Below are positions 42,137 through 51,522 of a stretch of 64,000 bases of DNA, piece by piece. Under the pieces are notes generated by a model, which did not search any database, was not told where the DNA came from, and saw only the letters and a program-made list of their open reading frames with translations. The position numbers and the translations under genes are program-made. The first letter of the stretch is position 1. Each line of letters opens with the position of its first letter. This DNA is from an uncultured Alistipes sp. (GTDB lineage: Bacteria > Bacteroidota > Bacteroidia > Bacteroidales > Rikenellaceae), in NCBI GenBank assembly GCA_949286165.1, contig CASDZK010000005.1, positions 1-64,000 of the forward strand. Reading direction: 5' to 3'.

Positions 42137-42225
42137 GATTGACGACAAATTTTAAGAACAGTTTCGACCTTTTCCGGAATTTCCTGATCGTGCAGGGCCG
42201 GCTCGGGCGTTTTCGTAATTCAGGG

Positions 42226-42256
42226 CAAAAATAATCATCTGCGCTGGAAATGCAAG
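42226..42256 (-). promoter_or_regulatory. Promoter for the agmatinase-antiporter unit
   Basis: On the minus strand CTTG (42256-42253), a 19-nt spacer, then TATTTTTG (42233-42226). The start would be near 42219. The remaining 42257-42500 is AT-rich and holds presumably the promoter for the divergent GH38-like gene; the only candidate there is an imperfect TAATTTTA near 42450. Confidence 0.5.
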
Positions 42257-42500
42257 CATAAATCGAACCAGTCGTTCTTCAGACGCTTTCAGAAGAAAGA
42301 AAACCGTCCGAATTTTCGGCGAAAAAAAGAGAATTTTGGGCGGATCCGACGGGAAAAGAGGGGTTGTCGATTATTGAAAATTTTATCGGTACATTTAAAA
42401 AAAAACTCGAAAAAAACTTTTTAGGTCGGTAATCGAATGTTTTTACTAATTTTAACGCTTAAACGATGTTTTTTCAATTAAAAAGGTTTCATTATTCGAT

Positions 42501-44501
42501 ATGCGAATAGAGATGAAAAAGGGGATACTGTTATTGTATTTTGCCGTATTTTTTGGTTTTGTCCGGCTTTGGGGGCAGGAAAAAAATCTTGCCGTCGATA
42601 AGGTTTATGTGATTTTTAAAACCCATTTGGATGTGGGGTTTACCGATTTGAGTTCGGTGGTAACGGAACGGTACGTGCGTGAATTCATTCCGAAAGCATT
42701 GGCGGTTTCGGAAAAATTGCGGGCCGAAGGAACGGAGGAAAGATATGTCTGGACAACCGGTGCATGGCTGATTTGGAAATATCTTCATACGGCGTCGCCG
42801 GAGGAGGTAAAACGCCTGGAGGCTGCAATAGCCCGCGGGGATATTGTTTGGAACGGGGTTCCCTATACGGTGGAATCGGAGTCGATGAACCGGCCGTTGT
42901 TCGAAACGTGTTTGTCTCTGTCGCAACGGTTGGACGAAAAATACGGGAAAAAAACGGTGGCCGCCAAGATGACGGACGTTCCGGGACATACCCGGAGTAT
43001 TGTCGCTCCGATGTCTCGCGCCGGTATCCGTCTGTTGCATGTGGGAGTGAATCCGGCTTCCCCGATTCCTGCCGTGCCGGAGTTTTGCCGGTGGAGGGAT
43101 ACGGACGGCAGCGAGTTGATTCTGGCCTATCAACAGGATTACGGGGCGGAAAGCATTCTTCCGGGAGGAAAAGAGGCGGTTTCCGTGAATTTTACTGGCG
43201 ATAATCACGGGCCGCATACTTGCGAGCAGGTAAAAACCATTTATGCCGGTTTGCGGAAACGTTATCCCAATGCCCGTTTGGTCGCCGCTTCCTTCAACGA
43301 AGTGGCGGAGGCGTTATGGGCTGTCAGGGACGTACTGCCGGTCGTTACTTCCGAAATCGGGGATACTTGGATTTACGGCTACGGCAGCGCGCCCGTGCGC
43401 ATGGCGAAATTCAGAGCTTTATCCGGGCTTTACGCCCGATGGCTGCAGGAAGGCAAAATCGATAAAAACAGCGAAGAAGCCGTCAATTTTGCCGTGGAAT
43501 TGGGGTTGATTGCCGAACATACGCAAGGTTTGGACGTGAAAACGCACCTCAGGCATTGGGAGGAATACGATATGGACGCCTTTCTGGCCGCCCGTTCTAC
43601 GGAACCTTACCGTAAAATGGAACGGTCGTGGGAAGAGTTGGACCGGTACATTTATTCGGCCATCGATTATCTGCCCGGTCCGTTGCGGCAGGAGGCGCTG
43701 GAAAAAATGAAGGAAATAGACGAACCGTTCGTGCCGACGGTGCCGGAGAAAAAACGGGCGGATACTGCTCGGTGGCAGCCGTCGTTGCTGGAAGGGGGCG
43801 TACTGAAAATAACGGGCTTGTCTTATCGGATGTATGACGCTCACGATTACGAGAATTATTTGAGCAAATATTTGAGACATCGTTACGGCTGGGCCTTGGA
43901 CGATCTCGGAAAAACGGGGCTGGATAAATCGAAAGCCGTCAGCGTTTCTCTCTCTGCAAGAGCGGTCGGTTGGGAAAGGCATCGGGACAAACCAGGAAGC
44001 CGTACCGTTTATGAACTCGCTTTTCCTGTTTGTCCGGAAGTGGACCGGCGGGTATATCCCGAAAAAATGTACGCGGAGGTTCGGGAACTTGAAAAAGGGA
44101 GGAAGGCCGAAATCGCTTTGACGATTTTGCGGAAACCGGCGGTCCGGTTGCCGGAATCGTATTGGTTGTCGTTCAATGTAGATGGTTTGACCGCTATTGT
44201 TGCTGAAAAAACAGGAGAGAGGGTGGATTTGCTGGATGTGGTGGAAAGAGGAAACCGGCAGATGCACGGAATCGACCGTTATGTGGATTTGGTCACGTCG
44301 GCCGGTACGGTCCGGATATGGAGCGAAACGGCTTTTCTGGTCAATATAGGGGAAGCCGAAGGGATAAATTATTCAACGGATTATCCGGATAAGCGCGGAG
44401 GCGTCCATTTCAATTTGAGCAATAACCTTTGGGGAACGAACTATGCGATGTGGAACGAAGGGTCGTTGACCTACCGTTTCGTCGTGGAGCGGCTGGATTG
44501 A
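42501..44501 (+). CDS. GH38-like (DUF5054-type) secreted glycosidase
   Basis: A 666-residue protein. Signal peptide MKKGILLLYFAVFFGFVRLWGQ. The mature start VYVIFKTHLDVGFTDLSS resembles the GH38 alpha-mannosidase HxD zinc motif (His42, Asp44). Further on, AKMTDVPGHTRSIVAPMSRAG and GDNHGPHTCEQV supply more His/Asp residues. Known DUF5054 proteins look like GH38 relatives with unassigned substrate. It is first of three co-oriented glycosidase genes. ATG 42501 or 42513 could be the start. Confidence 0.7.
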   Translation: MRIEMKKGILLLYFAVFFGFVRLWGQEKNLAVDKVYVIFKTHLDVGFTDLSSVVTERYVREFIPKALAVSEKLRAEGTEERYVWTTGAWLIWKYLHTASPEEVKRLEAAIARGDIVWNGVPYTVESESMNRPLFETCLSLSQRLDEKYGKKTVAAKMTDVPGHTRSIVAPMSRAGIRLLHVGVNPASPIPAVPEFCRWRDTDGSELILAYQQDYGAESILPGGKEAVSVNFTGDNHGPHTCEQVKTIYAGLRKRYPNARLVAASFNEVAEALWAVRDVLPVVTSEIGDTWIYGYGSAPVRMAKFRALSGLYARWLQEGKIDKNSEEAVNFAVELGLIAEHTQGLDVKTHLRHWEEYDMDAFLAARSTEPYRKMERSWEELDRYIYSAIDYLPGPLRQEALEKMKEIDEPFVPTVPEKKRADTARWQPSLLEGGVLKITGLSYRMYDAHDYENYLSKYLRHRYGWALDDLGKTGLDKSKAVSVSLSARAVGWERHRDKPGSRTVYELAFPVCPEVDRRVYPEKMYAEVRELEKGRKAEIALTILRKPAVRLPESYWLSFNVDGLTAIVAEKTGERVDLLDVVERGNRQMHGIDRYVDLVTSAGTVRIWSETAFLVNIGEAEGINYSTDYPDKRGGVHFNLSNNLWGTNYAMWNEGSLTYRFVVERLD

Positions 44502-44565
44502 AACCGTACTCTTGCATGAAAGCAATGGAAATTATTTGTAAAACCATCGAAATAAATTGTAACGG

Positions 44566-47100
44566 ATGAAAACATTGGGAAAAGCGTGTTTGCTCTTGTG
44601 GGGATGCCTGATCGGAATGCAGGGGTTCTCTTTGGACAACGAAAGCGGCCGGATTCGGCGGATGGGAAACGCCGGAACGGAATCGTTCGACGAAGGCTGG
44701 CTGTTCATGCGCTACGGGTTGCAACCCGACGGAACTTCGCTGGCGGAACCGGCCGGAGTGGAAAAAACGGATTGGGACGATTCGAATTGGACAGCGCTCG
44801 ATTTGCCGCACGATTTCGCGATAGCGGGTCCTTTCCGGATCGAATTGGCGGGAGAAACGGGAAAGTTGCCGTACCAGGGGATCGGCTGGTATCGGAAACA
44901 TTTTACGCCGGAAAAGGAGAACGGAGAGAGAATCTATATCGATTTCGACGGAGCGATGGCCAATGCCGAAGTATGGCTCAACGGGAAATATGTCGGAACA
45001 TGGCCGTACGGTTACAGCTCTTTCCGGTTGGATCTGACCCCTTATGTCGAACCCGGGAAGGAAAACGTGCTGGCGGTCCGGTTGGATACCGAGAAATGGG
45101 AGTCGAGATGGTACAGCGGCGCCGGGATATACCGCCATGTGTGGCTGGTACGGTGTAGGCCGGTGCATGTGTCGCATTGGGGAACTTACGTGACCGTGCC
45201 GGAAATATCCGACCGGTCGGCCGAAGTGAGAATGGAGGTTTCCGTTGAAAATTATAATCATTTGCCGGTCCGGGCCGAATTGGTCACGCAGTATTTCGAA
45301 CTGGGTGCGGACGATGTTCCCGGCCGGTTGGTCGCCGAGGCGGAAACGGCGTTGGACATTCATGCCTGTTCTTCGGGAACGGCGGTGCTGACGGCCGATA
45401 TTCCCGAACCCAAACGGTGGGATATCCAGTCGCCCGACCGTTATTTGGCGCAGACGAAGGTCATCGTGAACGGGACGGTGGAAGATGTATATAATACGCC
45501 GTTCGGTATTCGGACGATTGAATTTTCTGCGGACAAGGGCTTTTTGCTGAACGGACGGAAGGTCGAAATCAAAGGGGTTTGCCTGCATCATGATCTGGGC
45601 TCGTTGGGTGCGGCGATCAATACGAGCGCATTGCAGCGTCAGTTGGCGATGTTGCAGGAGATGGGCTGCAACTCCATACGCACTTCCCATAATCCCCCGG
45701 CTCCCGAGCTGTTGGCGTTGGCGGACAAAATGGGCCTGTTGGTTTGGGACGAGGCTTTCGATGCGTGGAAACGCGGAAAACGGAAAAACGATTACAACCG
45801 TTTGTACGACGAGTGGCATGAAAAGGATTTGCTGGCCATGGTGCGCCGGGACCGCAACCATCCTTCCGTCATCATCTGGTCCATCGGAAACGAAGTGATG
45901 GAACAGCGGAATCTGGAAATGACGAAGCATTTGGCCGGTATCGTGCGCCGGGCCGATCCCACCCGTCCGGTGTCCAACGGCTATAACGATCCGAACGGCG
46001 GCCGCGATTCGGGAGCGGCGGCCGCGTTGGATATCATGGGAGTCAATTATTTCTTTGGGCAGCAATCCCGTTGGGATGCCGATCCGCGGTACGCGCAAAT
46101 GCCGACAATAGGCAGCGAAACCTCTTCCTGCCTCTCTTCTCGCGGAGAATATTTTTTCGGGACGGATTACGAAAATTGGCAGATTAGCTCTTATGACCGG
46201 GCTTCGACGGGGTGGGGCTGTATCCCCGACGTACAATTCCGAACGCAAGCCGCATACCCTCATTTGCTGGGCGAATATGTCTGGACCGGATTCGACTATC
46301 TGGGAGAACCTACGCCTTATAATTCGGACGCGACCAATTTGTTGAATTTCAGAAACGATCCGGCCAAAAAGAAAGAGCTGGAGGCGGCTTTGGACACGTT
46401 GAGGAAAAAGAGCCCGCCCTCGCGGAGCAGCTATTTCGGCATCATAGACTTGGCGGGATTTCCCAAAGACCGTTATTATCTGTACCAGTCGCAGTGGCGT
46501 CCCGACCTGCCGATGACGCATATTCTCCCGCATTGGAACTGGCCGGAAAGAGAGGGGGAAATCACGCCGGTACATGTTTATACTTCCGGAACCGAGGCGG
46601 AGCTGTTCGTCAACGGGAAGAGCCAGGGGAGAAAAACGAAAAAGCCCGGAGAGGATTTTCGGCTGGTATGGGACAGCGTAAAATACGAACCGGGGACCGT
46701 GAAGGCCGTTTCGTATAAAGACGGCCGGAAATGGTCGGAAGCGGAGGTGCGGACAACCGGGAAAGCCGTTGCGTTGGCCCTTACCGCCGATCGGCAGGAA
46801 ATTTCGGGAGAGGATTCCGAACTGGCGTTCGTTACCGTGGCCGTTCAGGACAAACGGGGCAATACGGTTCCCCGGACCCATCCCCTGATCAAGTTCACGG
46901 TGGAAGGTGCGGGCGAGATCGTATCGACCGATAACGGAAACCCGATCGACTTTACCTCTTTCAAAAGCCATGAGCGCAATGCGTTTAACGGTTTGGCTCT
47001 GGTAATCGTAAAGACCAAAAAAGGAGAAACCGGAAAAATCGTGGTTAAGGCGGAGAGCGAGGGTTTACGGTCCGGAACGGTGGAAATCATGAGTAAGTAA
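44566..47100 (+). CDS. GH2-family glycosidase (beta-galactosidase-like), secreted
   Basis: An 844-residue enzyme with a signal peptide and standard GH2 order: sugar-binding domain (LPHDFAIAGPF, GIGWYRKHF), Ig-like domain, TIM barrel (KGVCLHHDLGSLG), then C-terminal domains. The acid/base Glu is in WSIGNEVMEQ (about residue 444) and the nucleophile Glu in TIGSETSSCLSS (about 520). Specificity within GH2 (galactosidase, glucuronidase, mannosidase) cannot be read reliably. It is 64 nt downstream of the GH38-like gene and 22 nt upstream of GH97. Confidence 0.92.
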   Translation: MKTLGKACLLLWGCLIGMQGFSLDNESGRIRRMGNAGTESFDEGWLFMRYGLQPDGTSLAEPAGVEKTDWDDSNWTALDLPHDFAIAGPFRIELAGETGKLPYQGIGWYRKHFTPEKENGERIYIDFDGAMANAEVWLNGKYVGTWPYGYSSFRLDLTPYVEPGKENVLAVRLDTEKWESRWYSGAGIYRHVWLVRCRPVHVSHWGTYVTVPEISDRSAEVRMEVSVENYNHLPVRAELVTQYFELGADDVPGRLVAEAETALDIHACSSGTAVLTADIPEPKRWDIQSPDRYLAQTKVIVNGTVEDVYNTPFGIRTIEFSADKGFLLNGRKVEIKGVCLHHDLGSLGAAINTSALQRQLAMLQEMGCNSIRTSHNPPAPELLALADKMGLLVWDEAFDAWKRGKRKNDYNRLYDEWHEKDLLAMVRRDRNHPSVIIWSIGNEVMEQRNLEMTKHLAGIVRRADPTRPVSNGYNDPNGGRDSGAAAALDIMGVNYFFGQQSRWDADPRYAQMPTIGSETSSCLSSRGEYFFGTDYENWQISSYDRASTGWGCIPDVQFRTQAAYPHLLGEYVWTGFDYLGEPTPYNSDATNLLNFRNDPAKKKELEAALDTLRKKSPPSRSSYFGIIDLAGFPKDRYYLYQSQWRPDLPMTHILPHWNWPEREGEITPVHVYTSGTEAELFVNGKSQGRKTKKPGEDFRLVWDSVKYEPGTVKAVSYKDGRKWSEAEVRTTGKAVALALTADRQEISGEDSELAFVTVAVQDKRGNTVPRTHPLIKFTVEGAGEIVSTDNGNPIDFTSFKSHERNAFNGLALVIVKTKKGETGKIVVKAESEGLRSGTVEIMSK

Positions 47101-47122
47101 AAACAATAAATGAACGTAAGTT

Positions 47123-48961
47123 ATGGAACGAAAAGGATGGTTTTGGATAGTCGCGGTCTTGTTGGGGTCGGTGTTGGCCGCTTGCGGACGGACGGAATAT
47201 GCGGTAAAATCCCCCGACGGTTCCGTTGTCGTCGAAATGGCGGTCCGGGACGGAAATTTGTGTTACCGGGTGTTTAAGGACGCCACGCTCGTCGTGGATC
47301 GTTCCGACATGCTTTGGAGCGTAGCCGGAGACAGGCTCGGAAGCCGTGTCGAAAAGATGAAGATTCGAAGAAAAGACGCGAAGGACGCTTCGTTCGACGT
47401 TTTGGGAGGACATGCTTCGGGCAGGGAGCGGTATAACGGGGTGTTGTGCGAGATCGTTTCCGACACGTTGCCTGCTTTCCTTTTGGAAGTGAGGGCGTTC
47501 GACGAAGGGGTGGCGTTTCGCTACCTGAGCGATGCCGCAGGCGCGGCGGAAATCGACGATTTCACGACTTTTATCGTTCCTTCGGGGACAACGGTGTGGT
47601 TGCAGGACAATATCCGGTATTACGAGGGAAACTATTCGGCGCATGATGCGGACGATTTGTCCGAAGGGCAGCTGGCGGGACCTCCTGTGGTCGTGAAATA
47701 TCCTCAGCCGGATCTTTATGCAGCCGTTACGGAAGCCGGCCTGGCCGATTTCGCGGGAATGGCGCTGCGGGTTTCCGGGAAACGGGTTTTTCAGGCCGAA
47801 CTGGACGGAAAGACGCTGTTGTCGGGAAATGTCCGGACTCCCTGGCGGGTGGTCTTGGTCGGTTCTTTGAACGATTTGGTAAATAACGACGTAGTCGCCG
47901 CTTTGTCGGAAAACCCTTCCGAAACGCTTTTCCGGGATGCCGACCGGTGGCTGAAACCGGGTAAATGCGTCTGGAGCTGGCTGACGGGAACCGGAGTTTC
48001 TTTCGAAAACATGAAAAAGTTTTCGGAATGGGCCGGTCAGCTGGGAATCGAGTATAATCTGGTGGACGAAGGTTGGAGCAGCTGGCAGGAAGACGGCAAG
48101 GACGGATGGGCTTTGATGAAGGAACTGGTCGATTACTCCGCCGAGCGGAACGTGAAGGTTTGGGCCTGGAAAGCCTATCCGGACAGAAATGGGATTCCCG
48201 GCATACAGACGCCGGAAAGGAGAAAGGAGTTTTTCGAAAAATGCAAGGAAACCGGGATTGCCGGACTGAAAATCGACTTTTTCGACAGCGAGTCGCAGGA
48301 AATCACGAAATATTACCGGGAAACGCTGCGCGAAGCTGCCGAATACGGCTTGATGATCAATTTCCACGGATGCGACAAACCGACCGGCTTGAACAGGACT
48401 TATCCGAATGAAATGTCGAGGGAGGGCATTAGAGGTTATGAATACGGCATAAGTACCGATTGCAACGTTACGCTTCCCTTTACGCGGCTTTTGGCCGGTC
48501 ATGGCGACGTAACCCCGTTGGTTTTGAATCCCGGCCAGATGAACGGGACGACGCTCGCCCATCAATTGGCGAGCGCGGTAATCTATTCATCGCCTTTGCT
48601 GTGCCTGGCTGCGCATCCGGAAGAAATTCTGAACAGTCCGGATCGGGAATTCATCGTATCCATGCCTACCGTTTGGGACGAGACCGTCGTGTTGCCTCCG
48701 AGCGAGATAGGAGAAGCCGTTTTATGGGCCAGACGCAGCGGATCGGTTTGGTATGTCGGAGGAATGACGAAGGAGCGGCGGTCTTTCGAGCTGGACCTGT
48801 CGTTTTTGGATGCGGGCGAATATGCCGTTTCCTGCATAACGGATATTCCGGATCAGCCGCATGACGCCGCCAGAAAGGAGGAACGCCTGACCGGAAGCGA
48901 CAAGTTGCGTATCGAAATGAATGCCCGGGGCGGGTTTGCCGCTAAAATTTCGCCGTTGTAG
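47123..48961 (+). CDS. GH97-family alpha-glycosidase lipoprotein
   Basis: A 612-residue enzyme, lipobox LAAC in VLLGSVLAACGRTE. The N-terminal beta-sandwich includes VKSPDGSVVVEMAV. The TIM barrel contains EYNLVDEGWSSW and GLKIDFFDSESQEITKYY. The Asp in KIDFFD is where retaining GH97 alpha-galactosidases have their nucleophile, so a retaining enzyme is more likely than a SusB-type glucosidase. WDETVVLPPSEIGE is typical of the C-terminal part. It is last in the three-gene glycosidase set and followed by a terminator. Confidence 0.92.
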   Translation: MERKGWFWIVAVLLGSVLAACGRTEYAVKSPDGSVVVEMAVRDGNLCYRVFKDATLVVDRSDMLWSVAGDRLGSRVEKMKIRRKDAKDASFDVLGGHASGRERYNGVLCEIVSDTLPAFLLEVRAFDEGVAFRYLSDAAGAAEIDDFTTFIVPSGTTVWLQDNIRYYEGNYSAHDADDLSEGQLAGPPVVVKYPQPDLYAAVTEAGLADFAGMALRVSGKRVFQAELDGKTLLSGNVRTPWRVVLVGSLNDLVNNDVVAALSENPSETLFRDADRWLKPGKCVWSWLTGTGVSFENMKKFSEWAGQLGIEYNLVDEGWSSWQEDGKDGWALMKELVDYSAERNVKVWAWKAYPDRNGIPGIQTPERRKEFFEKCKETGIAGLKIDFFDSESQEITKYYRETLREAAEYGLMINFHGCDKPTGLNRTYPNEMSREGIRGYEYGISTDCNVTLPFTRLLAGHGDVTPLVLNPGQMNGTTLAHQLASAVIYSSPLLCLAAHPEEILNSPDREFIVSMPTVWDETVVLPPSEIGEAVLWARRSGSVWYVGGMTKERRSFELDLSFLDAGEYAVSCITDIPDQPHDAARKEERLTGSDKLRIEMNARGGFAAKISPL

Positions 48962-49001
48962 CGTGAAAATTGCCGGAAACGGCACGAATGTCGGATTTGA
49001 G

Positions 49002-49038
49002 AAGGGGAGTTAACAAATAAAAACTCCCCTTTTGTCTT
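49002..49038 (+). terminator. Intrinsic terminator of the glycosidase set
   Basis: Arms AAGGGGAGTT (49002-49011) and AACTCCCCTT (49022-49031), then TTGTCTTT. It lies 40 nt past the GH97 stop. Confidence 0.85.
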
Positions 49039-49044
49039 TAGCAA

Positions 49045-49298
49045 GTCGTTCGAAAAATCTTTATCTGCCAGGCTTTGCTTTTCAAAGATAGGGAGCGTAC
49101 TGACCCGAAGTTTTCAACCCCAATCGGCCTTTAGGCCGGCCTTCGGCTTTTTCGTCTGTTTTCAGTCTCGTAGGAATCCCGTTGTTCCCTCGAACAGACG
49201 AAAAATCTACTGCGGCATAGTCCCGAAATCATGGCGAAGCCTAAGGAGCGATTGGGGGTGGAAAGCGGTAACGCAGCCGATGAAGATTTTTGGGACAT
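49045..49298. repeat. Nested inverted-repeat element (MITE-like or IS remnant)
   Basis: Three pairs of arms are nested symmetrically. The outer pair (about 49047-49065 and 49278-49296) shares AAAAATCTT[TC]ATC. The middle pair (about 49110-49135 and 49238-49265) shares CCCCAATCG and C[TC]TTAGGC. The inner pair (49148-49160 and 49193-49205) is perfect over 13 bp. The whole could fold as one cruciform or long hairpin. No frame is open across it. The left outer end resembles the hairpin after purL (8888-8910). Together with 49299-49478, where nothing else is seen, it fills the gap between GH97 and the DUF3127 gene. Confidence 0.6.
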
Positions 49299-49478
49299 TT
49301 ACATTTGCAGTATTGAATATTAAGTAACCCTGTTACGTATTTTTGAAAAAAAGAGTCGCAGTGAACTAATTTTGGGGCGACTTCATTGTTTTCGGAAAGT
49401 GCGTGGCGTTTTCGGGACTTTGCACGGTCGCGTCCGATATTTGTTGATTCAAGATTTCGCTATCTCGTCAATTCTGTT

Positions 49479-49486
49479 TATCTTTG
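49479..49486 (+). promoter_or_regulatory. -7 element for the DUF3127-purH-mre unit
   Basis: TATCTTTG matches the consensus; a TTTC at 49455-49458, 20 nt upstream, is a near -33. The start would be near 49493, 23 nt before the ATG. Confidence 0.55.
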
Positions 49487-49515
49487 TAGATTAAAACATA
49501 AATATTTGGGAAACT

Positions 49516-49929
49516 ATGGAATTAGATCTGCTCGTTACGAACATATTGCCTCCGATCTCCGGTCAGTCGGCCCGCGGAGCGTGGACAAAACAGGAAGTCA
49601 TTTTTGAAATTCCTTCGGAATTCAACCGGAAAATCTGCATCGGTTTTATGGGCGAACGCGTCCAATTGGTGTCGTCGCTTTCCGTCGGCGAACTGGTAAA
49701 AGTTTATTTTAACGTGGAATCGCGCGAGTTTAACGGCAAATGGTACACCAACGTGAATGCATGGAAGATCGAAAAGCCGGCTCAGGCGGCTGCCCAGCCT
49801 GTGCCGCCCGCAGTTCCCATGCCCCCGCTCGGAGGAATGCCCGCCGAGTCGAAACCGTTTGCCGCCGGCACGGATCCGTTGGATGAGAATTATACGCCTG
49901 CGGACGATTCGGGAGACCTTCCTTTTTAA
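49516..49929 (+). CDS. DUF3127-family protein with SSB-like acidic tail
   Basis: A 137-residue protein. The N-terminal 90 residues form a small beta-rich OB-like domain typical of DUF3127 (TKQEVIFEIPSEF, VKVYFNVESREFNGKWYTNV). A Pro/Ala-rich linker leads to an acidic end DDSGDLPF. This closely resembles the C-terminal peptide of bacterial single-stranded DNA-binding protein (DDDIPF), which recruits repair and replication proteins. A nucleic-acid-related role is inferred. It is 38 nt upstream of purH and has its own promoter. Confidence 0.85.
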   Translation: MELDLLVTNILPPISGQSARGAWTKQEVIFEIPSEFNRKICIGFMGERVQLVSSLSVGELVKVYFNVESREFNGKWYTNVNAWKIEKPAQAAAQPVPPAVPMPPLGGMPAESKPFAAGTDPLDENYTPADDSGDLPF

Positions 49930-49967
49930 TGATTTAAGTTGTGGAATTTTAGTAAAGTTTTAATATC

Positions 49968-51488
49968 GTGAAGAAAATAAAAAGCGCGTTGATTTCCGTT
50001 TTTTACAAGGACGGATTGGAAGAGATTATCAAATGTCTGGCAGAAAATTCCGTAACGATTTATTCTACCGGCGGAACCTTGAAATTTATCGAAGAATTGG
50101 GATATAAGGCAGAAGCCGTGGAAAACCTGACCGGTTATCCGTCCATTCTGGGCGGACGGGTAAAAACGCTTCATCCGAAAGTTTTCGGCGGCATTTTGGC
50201 CCGCCGCGACAATGAAAGCGACAACCGGCAGTTGGCCGAATACGGCATTCCCGAAATCGATCTGGTCATCGTGGACCTTTACCCGTTCGAAGAAACCGTG
50301 AAAAGCGGGGCGGATCATCAGGCTGTCATCGAAAAAATCGATATCGGGGGAATTTCGTTGATTCGCGCTGCCGCGAAAAATTACAAGGATGTGGCTATCG
50401 TGGCTTCCAAGAACCAGTATGCCGAACTGCTCGAAAAACTGCAAGCCAACGGTTGCGCCCTTTCGGAAGCCGATCGGCGTCGTTTCGCCGCTTTCGCTTT
50501 CGCGGTCAGTTCTTCCTACGACACCGCTATCTTCAAATATTTCAACAGGGAAGAAGGAATCGATGCGTTGCGCGAGAGTTACGACCAAAGCCATCCGTTG
50601 CGTTACGGGGAAAACCCGCATCAGAAAGCGGTGTTTTACGGCAATCTCGACGAACTGTTCGAAAAACTGAACGGCAAGGACATTTCTTATAACAATATGC
50701 TCGATATCGATGCGGCCCTCAATCTGATCGCCGAATTCGACGAGCCTACTTTCGCCATTCTGAAACATAACAACGCTTGCGGAGTCGCTTCGCGTCCCAC
50801 GCTGTTCGAAGCGTGGAAGGACGCATTGGCTGGCGATCCCGTTTCCGCTTTCGGCGGCGTTTTGATCTGTAACCGGGAAGTGGACGTCCGGACGGCGGAA
50901 GAGATCAACAAATTGTTTTTCGAGGTTATCGTGGCTCCTTCCTATGCTTCGGAAGCGTTGGACATTCTGAAATCGAAAAAGAACCGCATTATCCTGCGAC
51001 TGATCGAGGCGCCGCGGGCTACCTGTCAGATGCGTTCGTTGCTGAACGGCGTGGCCGTGCAACAGCGCGACCTGAAAGTCGGCGGTATCGACAGCGAAAT
51101 GACCGGTGTTACCCGGAAAGAGGTTACGGACGAGGAACGGAAAGACCTGGTCTTCGCGAACAAACTGGTCAAACATTCCAAAAGCAACGCGATCGTATTG
51201 GCCAAGAACGGCATGTTGCTGGCCAGCGGGGTAGGGCAGACCTCCCGGGTCGATGCTTTGCGGCAGGCGATCGCCAAGGCTCAGTCGTTCGGGTTCGATT
51301 TGAACGGGGCCGTCATGGCTTCCGATGCTTTCTTCCCCTTCGGAGACTGCGTCGAAATCGCTCATCAGGCCGGGATTACCGCAGTGATCCAGCCCGGCGG
51401 TTCCGTCCGCGACAACGAAAGCATAGATTATTGCAATGCCAACGATATGGCGATGGTGTTTACCTCGCTCCGCCATTTCAAACATTAG
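49968..51488 (+). CDS. purH: Bifunctional AICAR transformylase/IMP cyclohydrolase
   Basis: A 506-residue enzyme for the last two steps of IMP synthesis. The N-terminal cyclohydrolase has STGGTLKFIEELG and GGRVKTLHPKVFGGIL. The C-terminal transformylase has KHNNACGVASRPTL, where the Lys-His is catalytic, and SDAFFPFGDCVEIA. The start is GTG at 49968 (GTGAAGAAAATA); no in-frame ATG fits, since the conserved IKSALISVF follows at once. Placement before mreB is common in Bacteroidetes. Confidence 0.96.
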   Translation: MKKIKSALISVFYKDGLEEIIKCLAENSVTIYSTGGTLKFIEELGYKAEAVENLTGYPSILGGRVKTLHPKVFGGILARRDNESDNRQLAEYGIPEIDLVIVDLYPFEETVKSGADHQAVIEKIDIGGISLIRAAAKNYKDVAIVASKNQYAELLEKLQANGCALSEADRRRFAAFAFAVSSSYDTAIFKYFNREEGIDALRESYDQSHPLRYGENPHQKAVFYGNLDELFEKLNGKDISYNNMLDIDAALNLIAEFDEPTFAILKHNNACGVASRPTLFEAWKDALAGDPVSAFGGVLICNREVDVRTAEEINKLFFEVIVAPSYASEALDILKSKKNRIILRLIEAPRATCQMRSLLNGVAVQQRDLKVGGIDSEMTGVTRKEVTDEERKDLVFANKLVKHSKSNAIVLAKNGMLLASGVGQTSRVDALRQAIAKAQSFGFDLNGAVMASDAFFPFGDCVEIAHQAGITAVIQPGGSVRDNESIDYCNANDMAMVFTSLRHFKH

Positions 51489-51522
51489 TATCGGGTAGAT
51501 AAAATTTTAAATCTGCATAAAA

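Noticed and set aside
44410..46971. An 853-codon antisense frame across the GH2 gene
   Set aside because: Same effect as above; the sense strand encodes an intact GH2 enzyme with catalytic residues.
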